Source of the DNA: Muribaculaceae bacterium Isolate-037 (Harlan)
Lineage (GTDB): Bacteria > Bacteroidota > Bacteroidia > Bacteroidales > Muribaculaceae
Direction: 5' to 3'
Assembly (NCBI GenBank): GCA_003762615.1
Contig: RIAZ01000009.1
Coordinates: 62,001 to 126,000 of the forward strand
Length of the DNA: 64,000 nucleotides
A program made the translations under genes and the position numbers. The first letter of the stretch is position 1; each line of letters begins with the position of its first letter. Shown piece after piece: positions 36,186 to 45,383 of the stretch. The notes beneath the pieces are model-generated. The model was given only the letters and a program-made list of their open reading frames with translations. It was not told where the DNA came from and ran no database searches.

Positions 36186-36230
36186 CAATCCTCTCCCAGA
36201 ATCTGTAACAATCCATAATCCACGATAAGA

Positions 36231-36665
36231 ATGGCACTGAAGAAACCATTTCAGACGCTTGACACCTTCTCCATGTCGTCGATGACAGACGTCATATTCC
36301 TCCTGCTCATCTTCTTCATGGTGACATCGACTCTGATCTTCCCCGCAGCCATCGACGTCAACCTCCCGCAAAGCAGCGAACAGACCTCGCTAAAGCCAAT
36401 CACGGAAGTATACATCGATGCCGAATCCAAATTATATCTCGTGGCTGACCGCAACGACTCTATCGAAGAGAACTCCACAGCCCGACCCGTAACCCGCGAT
36501 GAACTCCTCGCCGACCTTCTCCTCATACAGCAGCAGGACTCGCTCCGTGCCGTCGCACTATACGCCGACAGCACTGTCGCGTATGCCCGCGTGATTGAAG
36601 TGCTCGACCTCGCCGCACGCAACAACCTGCGGCTCGTTCTCGCAACCCGTAGCTCCCAGAAATGA
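36231..36665 (+). CDS. exbD: ExbD/TolR-type protein
   Basis: 144 residues. One N-terminal membrane helix carries the conserved Asp (SSMTDVIFLLLIFFMVTS), followed by a periplasmic domain beginning IDVNLPQSSEQ. The stop overlaps the start of the TonB-like gene by four bases. Confidence 0.9.
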   Translation: MALKKPFQTLDTFSMSSMTDVIFLLLIFFMVTSTLIFPAAIDVNLPQSSEQTSLKPITEVYIDAESKLYLVADRNDSIEENSTARPVTRDELLADLLLIQQQDSLRAVALYADSTVAYARVIEVLDLAARNNLRLVLATRSSQK

Positions 36666-37417
36666 AAAAAGATAACAACGACAGACTGTCCGCACTGCTA
36701 CTGACGCTGCTCTTCTCGGTGGCAATCGTCATCACCCTCTTCTATGGTAAGATCTCATGGGAGAGCGTGCAGGTAGCGAAGACCACGCCCCCCGACCTGA
36801 TGATGCCAGAGGAGGAAGAGCTATTCATCGAGCCGGAACTGAAAGAGCTTGGCGAGGAGAATGCGGTAAAAAACAGTAAGCCGGCACCCGCCGTCAAAGG
36901 TGAACCCGACCCCGGACCAGAGGATAACGCCGAGATAATCGAGCCGGCACCGAAGGCGGAACCGAAACCTAAGCCCACCCCTCCCAAACCGAAACTCAAC
37001 ACACAGAAGAAGGAGAGCGCAGTCAAGGCAGAGGAGCCCGACAAGACCGAAAAAGAGCGTAAGAAAGCCACGAGCACCGTGGCAAACAAATTCTCGCCCA
37101 AGAACGGATCCACCGAAGGCACACCCGAAGGCGCGACCGGAGCTGGAGGCACCGGAGTCGGGGTCAGCGGCAACGCCCACGGACGCAGCTTCATCAGTTG
37201 TCCCAAGCCAGACGTAGCCCTACGCCACAAGACAATAGTCACCGTCAACGTCGTGATCGACGCCGAAGGACGCGTCACAGAAGCCACCGCCAAAGGGAGT
37301 GCCGACGCCACCATACGCCGCAAATGCGAGGCAGCCGCACGCCAGGCCCGCTGGTCAGCAAAAAAAGGCGCCACCTCCACACGCGGCTCCATCACCTTCA
37401 CCATCACCCCCCGCTAA
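36662..37417 (+). CDS. tonB: TonB-like energy transducer
   Basis: 251 residues. An N-terminal membrane helix (LLLTLLFSVAIVITLFYG) is followed by a long Pro/Lys/Glu-rich spacer and a C-terminal TonB-type domain (TVNVVIDAEGRVTEATAKG, then AARQARWSAKKGATSTRGS). It should couple ExbB/ExbD to outer-membrane TonB-dependent receptors such as SusC-like transporters. The spacer has a Gly-rich segment before the C-terminal domain. It may alternatively serve as a TolA-like protein. Confidence 0.85.
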   Translation: MKKDNNDRLSALLLTLLFSVAIVITLFYGKISWESVQVAKTTPPDLMMPEEEELFIEPELKELGEENAVKNSKPAPAVKGEPDPGPEDNAEIIEPAPKAEPKPKPTPPKPKLNTQKKESAVKAEEPDKTEKERKKATSTVANKFSPKNGSTEGTPEGATGAGGTGVGVSGNAHGRSFISCPKPDVALRHKTIVTVNVVIDAEGRVTEATAKGSADATIRRKCEAAARQARWSAKKGATSTRGSITFTITPR

Positions 37418-37456
37418 TCCCCCGACAGCCCCCGAGACCGCAAGCTCCTCAGGAAA

Positions 37457-37558
37457 GCAAGCCAAGAGGCTTGCAAATCAATAGAACCGCAAGCCCCCGG
37501 GGGCTTGCGCCAACCCACAAAAAAAGCGCACATGAGATTGCAATCTCATGTGCGCTTT
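37457..37558. terminator. three tandem hairpins after the TonB operon
   Basis: Stems are GCAAGCC/GGCTTGC with AAGA loop (37457-37474), a 22-bp perfect palindrome CGCAAGCCCCC/GGGGGCTTGCG (37488-37509), and a perfect 36-bp palindrome (37523-37558, arms AAAGCGCACATGAGATTG and complement) preceded by an A run and ending in TTT. The last is a good bidirectional terminator between convergent genes; the first two share a core and look like REP-type palindromes. Confidence 0.75.
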
Positions 37559-37565
37559 CAAGTTA

Positions 37566-37604
37566 CTGGAGTTCCGTGCCCGAGCCCATGGGCGAGGGGT
37601 GCCG
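37566..37604 (+). repeat. dispersed 39-bp repeat, copy 1
   Basis: Begins CTGGAGTTCCGTGCCCGAGC and ends GGGGTGCCG. A second copy, inverted, with 34 of 39 matches, is at 59916-59954. Both copies sit immediately beside a long terminator hairpin. Confidence 0.65.
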
Positions 37605-37633
37605 AGAAGTGCCGTCCCTCACGTCCCTCCCCT

Positions 37634-38050
37634 TCAGAGGACAAGAGGTGCCGTCACCTCCCTCCTCCTCCCATCCGGAGTCAAAAGAAAATACCGTTCC
37701 CACAAATCCGCAATCAGAATGCCATCCTCCCCCGCCTCCGACACTCGCCGGAAAATCCTCCCCCTACCGTCAGAACCATCCTCCCGCAAACCACCGGAGC
37801 CATTCCCCTCCGGCGAGCCATCCTCCGGCAGAAACACCACATCCCCATACACCGGCACATTCGTCAGCATCCATCCCCCATGGCACCGCCTCCTGACGCG
37901 CAACATACCGTCCACCCCCGGCACCTCCAGATAATACCCCATCCATCGTGCCGCCGACATCCCATCCCGCGTCACAAACCAAAACTCCGGACAACCCCGG
38001 GGAGAAAGCCCCTCCCCACTCCTCACAAACTCAATCCCACCAATCCGCAT
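37634..38050 (-). CDS. hypothetical protein
   Basis: 138 residues starting MRIGGIEFVRSGEG. It has a plausible beta-rich core (FWFVTRDGMSAARWMGYYLE, GWMLTNVPVYGDVVFLPEDG) and a Gly/Asp/Arg-rich middle. I know no family. It is convergent with the TonB operon and separated from it by the terminator. A GC-rich antisense ORF covers the same stretch, so the gene call is moderate. Confidence 0.45.
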   Translation of the reverse strand: MRIGGIEFVRSGEGLSPRGCPEFWFVTRDGMSAARWMGYYLEVPGVDGMLRVRRRCHGGWMLTNVPVYGDVVFLPEDGSPEGNGSGGLREDGSDGRGRIFRRVSEAGEDGILIADLWERYFLLTPDGRRREVTAPLVL

Positions 38051-38629
38051 AAAACAAAGCTATCCATCCGGTCATCGCAAACATATCCCCCTAAAGAAGA
38101 TCATCATCTGCCCTATACCGCATATCCTTACCGCTCATGTGGGTAAGACAAAGGTAAACGCAGATTCTATCTGACATAATTCAGCCTTATTTAGTTTAGA
38201 TATTAAGAATATTAATTATAACTTTGTAAAATCTAAAGTACCACTTTATAATTTACAAACTATGAACGAATGTAAGTGGTAATTATCCGGTTCCATATTA
38301 AAAATGCATGACAATTGCTGACCAGATAGCCATCATTATTAATTTGCATGTGTTAAAAAAATGGAGATATTGATTAGTTCCCGACCAGAGAAAGAGCGAG
38401 GTGTTAGGGTTATCAAGTGCCTTGTAGGATATCTTCTGTCCCGGCAGAATTTCTCAAGCGGTATGCGTGGATCTCCACCTCTGTCTTTTACTGAAACCAG
38501 TAGTGTACCAGCTCCCAATACTTCGATACCGCCTCCCCATCAATTTTTATTTTTGTCGATGCAAAGCTATATATTTTTCACAAGGACCAAGAAATTACCA
38601 CTTACGAGACGTTTACGTAAATTTTTAAG
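38051..38629. other. gene-poor stretch with remnants
   Basis: No convincing gene. At 38219-38226 there is TAACTTTG (plus strand) with a TTTA 20 bases upstream, followed by an 8-bp dyad TACCACTT/AAGTGGTA, but only a six-codon ORF follows. A plus-strand ORF at 38361-38750 is atypical in composition and partly antisense to the TOPRIM gene. The stretch looks like decayed accessory DNA. Confidence 0.4.
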
Positions 38630-39286
38630 TTATGACAAACGCTCTTTTATATTTTCAAGCGATTCTATGAAACGACGGAATCCTACATTATTTAATGATG
38701 CCGCCTTAATATCCTTCCCCTTTTTCTTTTGTTTCAGAATCAATTCATAGGCTGCTCTTGCCTTATCTGAATTTTTATTATCTTTATTGATATTTCCTCG
38801 GTCTTTCAACAGATGATTGATAACCCCTACACAATTATTGGTCTTACAGGTCATCTTACTGTCAGCAGAAATAAAAGGAATCAGCCAACACTCCGTTTAA
38901 TGAATAGCGATAGCAAACACCAAATTATCCCTATCAAAATCCTGATGCACATGAGAGGTCAGCATCCTTACAACTTCCTCATAAAGTTTCTCATGATCCT
39001 CATATTCCCCCATCAACCCATAATCCTCTCTTACATCAGTATCTATGTGGACAATGACAAAACGGCAACCCTCAGATATAGCCTCCAGAATCATCTGATC
39101 CTCACCCTTTATATATTGCAATACACCTTGCCAGGATCCGAATCCGTCTTGTTTACCATCAGGAGTCTCCTTAGGTTTCAAAGGAATGACATACGCATCA
39201 TACTCACGTAAAAACCTTTCCGTGATATGTTTAAGAATCCGATAGTCGGAAATTCCCTCGCAGACTATTCCAATTTTAACGCTCAT
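38630..39286 (-). pseudogene. TOPRIM-type partner protein of an OLD-like ATPase, split by one in-frame stop
   Basis: The reading frame from 39286 is stopped by TAA at 38897-38899, then stays open in the same frame to 38630, giving 218 codons in total. The first part has TOPRIM landmarks: Glu in VCEGISDYRILK and the acidic pair in VIVHIDTDV. The stop falls inside a conserved-looking stretch (FAIAIH, stop, TECWLIPFI). The second part is basic and helical (YELILKQKKKGKDIKAASLN). It may be a nonsense-mutated nuclease, or be made by readthrough. The ATPase gene lies 11 bases upstream, so the two form one operon. Confidence 0.7.
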
Positions 39287-39297
39287 GATAAATCCAT

Positions 39298-40470
39298 TCA
39301 GAAATTATCCGGCAATCCACCAATAAGACCACTCATCCAAAGTTGAGAAAGTTTCATCTTACGGTCCTTTCTGTATGGCACACGTTCCAGACGGGTATGA
39401 CCATCAATGTCTCGCCGTGCCACAAACAGACGTATCCTATCGTCCTCCAGATCCAACGCATCGAGCACAAAAGGACTATGCGTAGTGACAATCACTTGTT
39501 TATCCCCGGCAATCGTTCTCTCTACAAGATAATTTATAAGACGTGTGAGAAGTTTCGGATTAAGAGCCGATTCTATATTATCAACAGCAAAAAAACGCGG
39601 CATGTCATGACTGTTAAAGAGAGTAAGATAAAACAACATAAACAGAAAACCCTCATTAGTGCTTCTTTGGTCAAAATAATGCAAGGAATCCTTCAGATAC
39701 CTGTCGCCAATAGAAAGGCGATACTCATCCGACATCAGATTTTCCGGCACCATGAATCCGTCAAACCAGTCAAGCAACGAAAGGCCATTATTTATCTCAT
39801 CAAACAATTGGCTGTTACGTTCCTCAGCCATCTCCTTAAGATACTTCAACAGACCTTCTCCATGCACACCCAACGGAAAAATCGATGTATCGAAAGTCTT
39901 GCGTAAGAAATGTTCTGTCGGGCGATATACTAGAAACCTTTCCAGGTCGGTAGATTTTGTGGCAAACGACTTGATAAGATCCTCTACATCACTGACGTCA
40001 TATACCTTCTCACCACTGCTTTCAATCATGGGTTTTAATATACTTACAGCCAAATCCTTATCCGTCTTCAGCATTTCATATATTCCACGATTGGCCATAA
40101 ATGCAAGATCAATCCATCTTTTGACCTCATCCAGATATATTATTTTGTTTACATGACGAGTATCACTACAATCAATAGCGATATTTATAGCATTAATTTT
40201 CTTACTACCATCATCATTATCTTCTGTAGGAGCATCCTCCTCATCATCAAATGCGTTAAACATGAATTTCGGTTCAGACATTCTCACATCCCTATTCACA
40301 AGATATTCATAATCAAGTTTATTTTGGGATGCAGCACTTGCGAAAGAGATAGCCTCAAGAATATTAGATTTTCCGCAACCGTTAGGGCCAATAATGACAT
40401 TGAAACTCCCCGGATTGAATTTCAGATCCACTATCGACTTAAAGTTTTGTATCTTTATGCGGTCAATCAT
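39298..40470 (-). CDS. OLD/SMC-like AAA ATPase of a two-gene defence-like module
   Basis: 390 residues. It begins MIDRIKIQNFKSIVDLKF, with Walker A IIGPNGCGKSNIL, an insertion region, a signature-like segment NEGFLFMLFYLTLF, Walker B-like FFAVDNIESALNP and the H-loop QVIVTTHSPFVLDAL. This is the AAA_15/AAA_21 ATPase type found in OLD, PARIS (AriA) and similar anti-phage systems, where it senses infection and controls a TOPRIM or other effector. Here the effector-like gene is next to it and broken. Walker B has Asn where many have Glu, so ATP hydrolysis may be altered. Confidence 0.75.
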   Translation of the reverse strand: MIDRIKIQNFKSIVDLKFNPGSFNVIIGPNGCGKSNILEAISFASAASQNKLDYEYLVNRDVRMSEPKFMFNAFDDEEDAPTEDNDDGSKKINAINIAIDCSDTRHVNKIIYLDEVKRWIDLAFMANRGIYEMLKTDKDLAVSILKPMIESSGEKVYDVSDVEDLIKSFATKSTDLERFLVYRPTEHFLRKTFDTSIFPLGVHGEGLLKYLKEMAEERNSQLFDEINNGLSLLDWFDGFMVPENLMSDEYRLSIGDRYLKDSLHYFDQRSTNEGFLFMLFYLTLFNSHDMPRFFAVDNIESALNPKLLTRLINYLVERTIAGDKQVIVTTHSPFVLDALDLEDDRIRLFVARRDIDGHTRLERVPYRKDRKMKLSQLWMSGLIGGLPDNF

Positions 40471-40480
40471 AATGCTTAAA

Positions 40481-40586
40481 TGGTTTAAGGTTTAAAGTTT
40501 ATGGTTTATTATCATTACGTTTTGTATAATGAAAAGATTCATAGATTGCCGTGAATCTTAAACCTTAAACAATAAACTGTAAACCA
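40481..40586. repeat. inverted arrays of a telomere-like heptamer
   Basis: Four tandem heptamers of the form NRGTTTA (40481-40508: TGGTTTA, AGGTTTA, AAGTTTA, TGGTTTA) face four of the form TAAACNN (40559-40586) across 50 bp. The arms pair at 23 of 28 positions. It lies just upstream of the ATPase start. Confidence 0.65.
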
Positions 40587-40674
40587 CTGAAGTGCAGCTT
40601 GCGAAACTTCAGTTAAATAATTTGTCAAGCAAATTTACAAACAAAATCCGAAAAAACCAAAAACATTCTATCCG

Positions 40675-41119
40675 AACACGGTTCTCCCTGGCAATAGCCC
40701 TCGCCATCTCTGCTCGCTGTTCCGAAGCCTGAGCCTGCTCCCTTGAGTCTTCGAGCATCTGCTGCAGGAGTATGATCAGTTTTGATTTCTCGTCTGGACT
40801 CATTGCTGAATATGGATCATCAAACGGATCCGGAGTGGTTTCCCGGAGTCGGAGTCGTGATAAGGTTGCCCTTCACGGTTACCGGTACAACCATGAGCCG
40901 TGTATCGGTATACCACTTGTCAAACAGGTTGTATGGCACATTGTTCTTTTTACAGTATGCCTGTATCGATACTCCCCCGAGGCATTGCTTCGGCCATATA
41001 GCCGACATAGAATCTTTCAAAATCTGAGTCACTGTACATATTTTTCGAGTTAAAAATTTGTCAGTGCAATGATAGATCTTATTTAATTCCCATGCCATAC
41101 GTCAAAATTGGACGCTTAC
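40675..41119 (-). mobile_element. IS66-family remnant, copy A
   Basis: The right end (41119 leftwards) is GTAAGCGTCCAATTTTGACG, a typical IS66 terminus. Inside are an orfA-like gene and the first part of the main transposase (MSPDEKSKLIILLQQML), closely similar to copy B at 55067-56033. The homology ends near 40675, where unrelated sequence begins. No left terminus is seen. Confidence 0.75.
40820..41098 (-). CDS. IS66 accessory (TnpA-like) protein
   Basis: 92 residues with the IS66 orfA pattern GVSIQAYCKKNNVPYNLFDK, a helix-turn-helix-like region. It is an accessory protein of IS66 elements. The rest of the element is lost, so it has no clear role here. In copy B the same ORF is shifted out of frame near its start. 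Confidence 0.55.
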   Translation of the reverse strand: MAWELNKIYHCTDKFLTRKICTVTQILKDSMSAIWPKQCLGGVSIQAYCKKNNVPYNLFDKWYTDTRLMVVPVTVKGNLITTPTPGNHSGSV

Positions 41120-41208
41120 ATAAAAAAAGCTATCCAGACTCATCCCCCCATAAAGGGGAGAAAAAAAGCCAAATAAATTTATACGAGTATTTGAATAAGT
41201 CTAATAAA

Positions 41209-41296
41209 TTGAGTAATTTTGCATATAGAATCGAGTAATTTCACATCTCAATTTGAGTAAATTTACATATAGAATTGAGTAAATTTACATCTCAAT
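41209..41296. repeat. four 22-bp alternating repeats upstream of the DUF4143 ATPase
   Basis: Units start at 41209, 41231, 41253 and 41275 and are exactly 22 bp each. Units 1 and 3 end CATATAGAA, units 2 and 4 end CATCTCAAT; all begin T(T/C)GAGTAA. So a 44-bp dyad-containing block is repeated twice, ending 39 bp before the ATG at 41336. It looks like a multi-site operator. Confidence 0.75.
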
Positions 41297-41335
41297 TTGA
41301 ACTAAAAGGCAAAACTTAGGAAACAATTACACAAT

Positions 41336-42544
41336 ATGGAATACATTCGTCAACAATACAATATACTTAAAGACCGGATTCTTGAACCACGAAAGTTTAT
41401 ACAAGTTTTAGCCGGTCCAAGACAAGTTGGGAAATCCACGCTTATCACTCAAGTGTTAAGAAGCATCTCAATTCCACACTCAATAGAAGTGGCTGACGGA
41501 GTAGATCCAAACGATAGTGACTGGATACACCGAGTATGGGAGGCGGCTCGAGTCACTATGGAAATCCGCAAAGAACGAGAATATCTTCTTGTGATTGATG
41601 AAATCCAAAAAATCAATAATTGGAGTGAAATTGTAAAGAGAGAATGGGATGAAGACACACGTAAGAACATAAATCTCAAAGTCGTCATCCTTGGGAGCAG
41701 CAGATTATTACTAAAGAAAGGACTCACTGAGTCATTGGCAGGACGTTTTGAATTAATTCGTCTGGGACACTGGAGTTACAAAGAAATGAACGATGCTTTC
41801 GGAATGACCCTTGATCAATACATATACTTCGGAGGCTATCCCGGACCTGCCAGCCTGATTGGAGATGAGAAACGTTGGAAAAAATATATTAAAGACTCTC
41901 TTGTAGCTCCTGCAATTGAGAAAGACGTCATAATGACATCCAACATTTACAAGCCGGCCCTAATGAAGCAACTCTTTGAACTCGGATGTAGCTACTCAGC
42001 GGAAATCCTATCCCTGACAAAACTTATGGGGCAACTTCAAGATGCCGGAAACGTGACCACATTGGCATCATACCTGACAATACTTGACGAATGCGCGCTA
42101 TTGACAGGATTGCAGAAATTCTCAATAGATGAAGCTCGCAAACGAAACTCTCTTCCAAAATATCAAGTATATAACAATGCATTACTCACTGCATACAAGG
42201 GGCATTCATTCATCGTAGACCGAACCGACTCCAAAATATGGGGACGTTGGGTAGAAAGTGCAATTGGCACACATCTTTTAAGCATGGCTGATGAATTAGA
42301 CTACAAAGTTTACTATTGGCGAGAATCATCAAGAGATAAAAATGGAAATCTGGAAGTAGACTTCATAATATACAACGATGGAGAGATCACCGCAATCGAA
42401 GTGAAAAGCGGGCGCCGCTCCACAAACTCAGGGCTACCTGCATTCGTAAAGCAATTCCACCCCAAGAAAGCCTTTGTAGTTGGCACCGGAGGCATATCGA
42501 TAGAAGACTTTCTAAAAAGCGACATCGAAATCCTCCTGCAATAA
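41336..42544 (+). CDS. AAA ATPase with DUF4143
   Basis: 402 residues. Walker A is LAGPRQVGKSTL, Walker B is YLLVIDEIQKI, followed by GSSRLLLKKGLTESLAGRFE; the C-terminal DUF4143 part contains EVDFIIYNDGEITAIEVKSG, a PD-(D/E)XK-like D...ExK arrangement. This family is abundant in Bacteroidetes and archaea, often in many copies, and its function is unknown. It stands alone with its own repeat array upstream, which suggests self-regulation. It is likely a mobile accessory gene. Confidence 0.85.
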   Translation: MEYIRQQYNILKDRILEPRKFIQVLAGPRQVGKSTLITQVLRSISIPHSIEVADGVDPNDSDWIHRVWEAARVTMEIRKEREYLLVIDEIQKINNWSEIVKREWDEDTRKNINLKVVILGSSRLLLKKGLTESLAGRFELIRLGHWSYKEMNDAFGMTLDQYIYFGGYPGPASLIGDEKRWKKYIKDSLVAPAIEKDVIMTSNIYKPALMKQLFELGCSYSAEILSLTKLMGQLQDAGNVTTLASYLTILDECALLTGLQKFSIDEARKRNSLPKYQVYNNALLTAYKGHSFIVDRTDSKIWGRWVESAIGTHLLSMADELDYKVYYWRESSRDKNGNLEVDFIIYNDGEITAIEVKSGRRSTNSGLPAFVKQFHPKKAFVVGTGGISIEDFLKSDIEILLQ

Positions 42545-42622
42545 CCCACAGGCACAATCCCCCTACATACTGTTGTCACCACTTCACCCTTTCGAATGCA
42601 GCAGGCAGCGATCGGAGCAAAA

Positions 42623-43618
42623 TCACTCCGACTTGAAAGTAATATCGTCTGTACGGGGATGCACAAACTCAAATTCAAGAGTACGTGCCAGTCCCTCGTC
42701 GAGGGTATAAGGAGCCTTGAAACCGGATGAATGTACCTTCTTCGCATCAAACTCCGTAGTGGCACAGAATTTCTTCACACGAACCGAAGAGACAGTCAGT
42801 TTCTTGCCCGTAACCTTGGCAAGCACATCAAAACAGTAACCGCCCATCATACCAAGCCAATACGGGAAATGGGTTGCCGGGATATGCTTGTTCAAGACCT
42901 TGCTAACATGCGCTACAAGCTGATTCATATTGTTGTCAGGCTTATCAATATAATTGAATACATTATACCCCTTCGTGACATTATCAATCATAAACTTGAC
43001 AAAGGCAACGATATTGCCCACATACGCCATCGACTTCTTGTTCTCACCCTTACCGACCATCAAGAATTTACCCGAAGATATCTGCTTCAGAAGATTATAC
43101 ACATTCCCCCGGTTACGTTCACCAAAAATCACCGTAGGACGAATAATATCGATATTCCAGTCGGGATGAGACTTATACCATTTCTGCAATACCTCCTCCG
43201 CCTGCCATTTCGACTTACCATAATGGTTAAACGGATCAGCAGGATGATTCTCATCCGGATTCCTCTTATTAAGACCATACACAGCCACCGACGAGAAGAA
43301 AATAATCCTCTTGATACCATTCCTCTCCATCGCCTTAAGAGTCACCTCCATGCCGCCCACATTAGTGTCATAATAGAGCGACACCGGCGTAACATCATCG
43401 CGATGCTGCGCAGCAAGAAGCACAACCACATCCGCGCCCTTCAGCTCGCGGTCCATCTGCTCCTGCTCGCGCACATCCCCAATCGTGGTGACATCATTAA
43501 AGAAATGGCTCGGCAACAGGTCAATATTCTTACAATCATACTTCTGCGGCTCCTCACGTAAGAGCCCAAGAAGGCGGGTGCCAACAAATCCGCTGGCACC
43601 GATCATTGCTATCTTCAT
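42623..43618 (-). CDS. NAD-dependent sugar epimerase/dehydratase
   Basis: 331 residues of the extended SDR family. The cofactor motif is MIGASGFVGTRLL and the catalytic pair is in SSVAVYG and HYGKSKWQAE (Tyr and Lys present). It modifies a nucleotide sugar or a lipid-linked sugar. It is the last gene of the exopolysaccharide operon; its exact substrate cannot be told from sequence. Confidence 0.85.
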   Translation of the reverse strand: MKIAMIGASGFVGTRLLGLLREEPQKYDCKNIDLLPSHFFNDVTTIGDVREQEQMDRELKGADVVVLLAAQHRDDVTPVSLYYDTNVGGMEVTLKAMERNGIKRIIFFSSVAVYGLNKRNPDENHPADPFNHYGKSKWQAEEVLQKWYKSHPDWNIDIIRPTVIFGERNRGNVYNLLKQISSGKFLMVGKGENKKSMAYVGNIVAFVKFMIDNVTKGYNVFNYIDKPDNNMNQLVAHVSKVLNKHIPATHFPYWLGMMGGYCFDVLAKVTGKKLTVSSVRVKKFCATTEFDAKKVHSSGFKAPYTLDEGLARTLEFEFVHPRTDDITFKSE

Positions 43619-43632
43619 AATATATTATTGTT

Positions 43633-44433
43633 TTATTTTTTACTTACCGCCAAACGATTCTTGTAATCTCGTTTCTGTTTAATCTTCTTATAGAAATAAT
43701 ATGGCAGGAAATATCCACCTAAAATAATTGCAGCTACCGGTTTGGAATATCCACATTCCTGATGATACACATTAAAATTATAGCGCAACATCTCTATCTT
43801 ATTTGAAGATATTGAACCGGACCTGACCCGATACAGAGCCAAGGGCTTTTGAAGACCATGAGCCTCCCCTATCTCCTTTATTATTCTCTGCCACAGACAC
43901 CAATCCTGTCTTTTTCGGATAGAGGGCATATAATGCTTTCCAATCTTACCGGCATCATATATTGCAGTAAGGCAACCTATACCATTATCCCTCAATATCT
44001 TTGGATATGTCAATTTCCTTAGGCACCCGACAAATCCATTGATATTTCCGTTTTCATCACAAGTATCATAAGAACTATACGTCAGACCATATCCATTTTT
44101 AACCATGAAATCCAACTGACATTCAAGTTTATCAGGATACCACCGGTCATCACTGTCACAAAAAGCAATAAAACGCCCCTTTGCCTCCTTGATTGAATTA
44201 TTCCTCGCTACACCGGCACCGGAATTCTTCTCAAGCTTAAACAACTTTATACGGGAATCCTTCTCAACATAACTGCTTATTACCTCACGGGATTTGTCTG
44301 TAGAGCAATCATCCGTTATAAGCAATTCCCAATTCGTATAAGTTTGTGATAAAATAGAATCGATTGTCTCCCCTATAAAATCCGCACAATTATAGGATGG
44401 GGTTACAATCGACACAAGTCCATAATCTTTCAT
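43633..44433 (-). CDS. glycosyltransferase family 2
   Basis: About 266 residues from ATG 44433, chosen because the longer start overlaps the upstream gene by 41 bases and a GGA lies 8 bases before the inner ATG. GT2 signs are VSIVTPSYNCADFIGE, DDCSTDKSRE and FCDSDDRWYPDKLE (DxD-like). It adds a sugar to the lipid-linked repeat unit on the inner face of the membrane. A basic C-terminal tail may hold it at the membrane. Confidence 0.85.
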   Translation of the reverse strand: MKDYGLVSIVTPSYNCADFIGETIDSILSQTYTNWELLITDDCSTDKSREVISSYVEKDSRIKLFKLEKNSGAGVARNNSIKEAKGRFIAFCDSDDRWYPDKLECQLDFMVKNGYGLTYSSYDTCDENGNINGFVGCLRKLTYPKILRDNGIGCLTAIYDAGKIGKHYMPSIRKRQDWCLWQRIIKEIGEAHGLQKPLALYRVRSGSISSNKIEMLRYNFNVYHQECGYSKPVAAIILGGYFLPYYFYKKIKQKRDYKNRLAVSKK

Positions 44434-44476
44434 AGAAAAATTCCGACACCTCCGTGTCAGCAAAATATAATATAAT

Positions 44477-45367
44477 TTATAATTTAATTTTCTCTCCCAA
44501 CTTATACTCCCACTCATGAGGTGTTATAGGTGTGTATCCACCGGCAGGATGGAAAGTCATTTCTCCAAAATAGACATTCCCTTCATGCACATAAAGATCG
44601 ACGCGCACAAAAGGCCAACCTTCTGATAATTTCTTGGCAACCGACACCATCTCATCAAATTCCTTTGGTCGTTCAGCGTCTCCATCCATAGAGTCATTGG
44701 CAGTCGTAAATCCAGCTTTTTTCCAATTCATATCGTAGAAGACCTTTCTATGATTCCCGAATCTGTCAATATAGAGTTCAACGAATGTTGGAGTGCCATT
44801 AAAACAGAAAAATTTATAATCTGTAATATTGTATTCCAACATTCTCTCACATATTATCTTATTCTCTCCTTTATAATTTGGTTCCCTTGATAAATAATAA
44901 TTGTTAACACCAAGCCAATCTACAAGAGTTTTCTTTACCTTCGGAAGATTAAGTTGAGATTTATCCTTACATATAATATTGAAGCCAGACCCTTTTGTCA
45001 ATTTCAATACAAATTGATTCGGAAGATAATTGAAATCTATATCCTCAACCTTTGTTGTCTCAAATTTTCCAGACTTGGATAACGGAATAAGATCCACTAA
45101 ATATTTATCACCAATAACTCCACCAACCCATTCTCGGACATCGTACTTATCGGATAATTGGCTCTTCTTTTCAATCGGTCCATTTTTCTTAAGCCATTGC
45201 AACTTTTCACTAAAGGTTTTCGGATGAGTTATGTTCATCCAGTGATAACCGACACCAAACCGTCTATGCATTATCCAACCAAGCAGATTATGATAAAGAG
45301 TATCGGGCAATAGTCTGAAAATATACTTATTCAAGCTATAATACAAATTTCGATATTTCCCTGCCAT
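44477..45367 (-). CDS. TupA-like ATP-grasp protein
   Basis: 296 residues with the TupA-like pattern: FSEKLQWLKKNGP, DKYDVREWV, NQFVLKLTKGSG (ATP-binding Lys), FCFNGTPTFVELYIDRFG and GEMTFHPAGGYTPITP. These proteins occur in polysaccharide loci and are thought to attach amino acids or similar groups to the sugar chain. Its substrate is unknown. Confidence 0.85.
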   Translation of the reverse strand: MAGKYRNLYYSLNKYIFRLLPDTLYHNLLGWIMHRRFGVGYHWMNITHPKTFSEKLQWLKKNGPIEKKSQLSDKYDVREWVGGVIGDKYLVDLIPLSKSGKFETTKVEDIDFNYLPNQFVLKLTKGSGFNIICKDKSQLNLPKVKKTLVDWLGVNNYYLSREPNYKGENKIICERMLEYNITDYKFFCFNGTPTFVELYIDRFGNHRKVFYDMNWKKAGFTTANDSMDGDAERPKEFDEMVSVAKKLSEGWPFVRVDLYVHEGNVYFGEMTFHPAGGYTPITPHEWEYKLGEKIKL

Positions 45368-45383
45368 ATCTATTCCTTAAATA

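Noticed and set aside
38361-38750. 129-codon plus-strand ORF
   Set aside because: Partly antisense to the TOPRIM reading frame, no family, Ser/Phe/Arg-biased.
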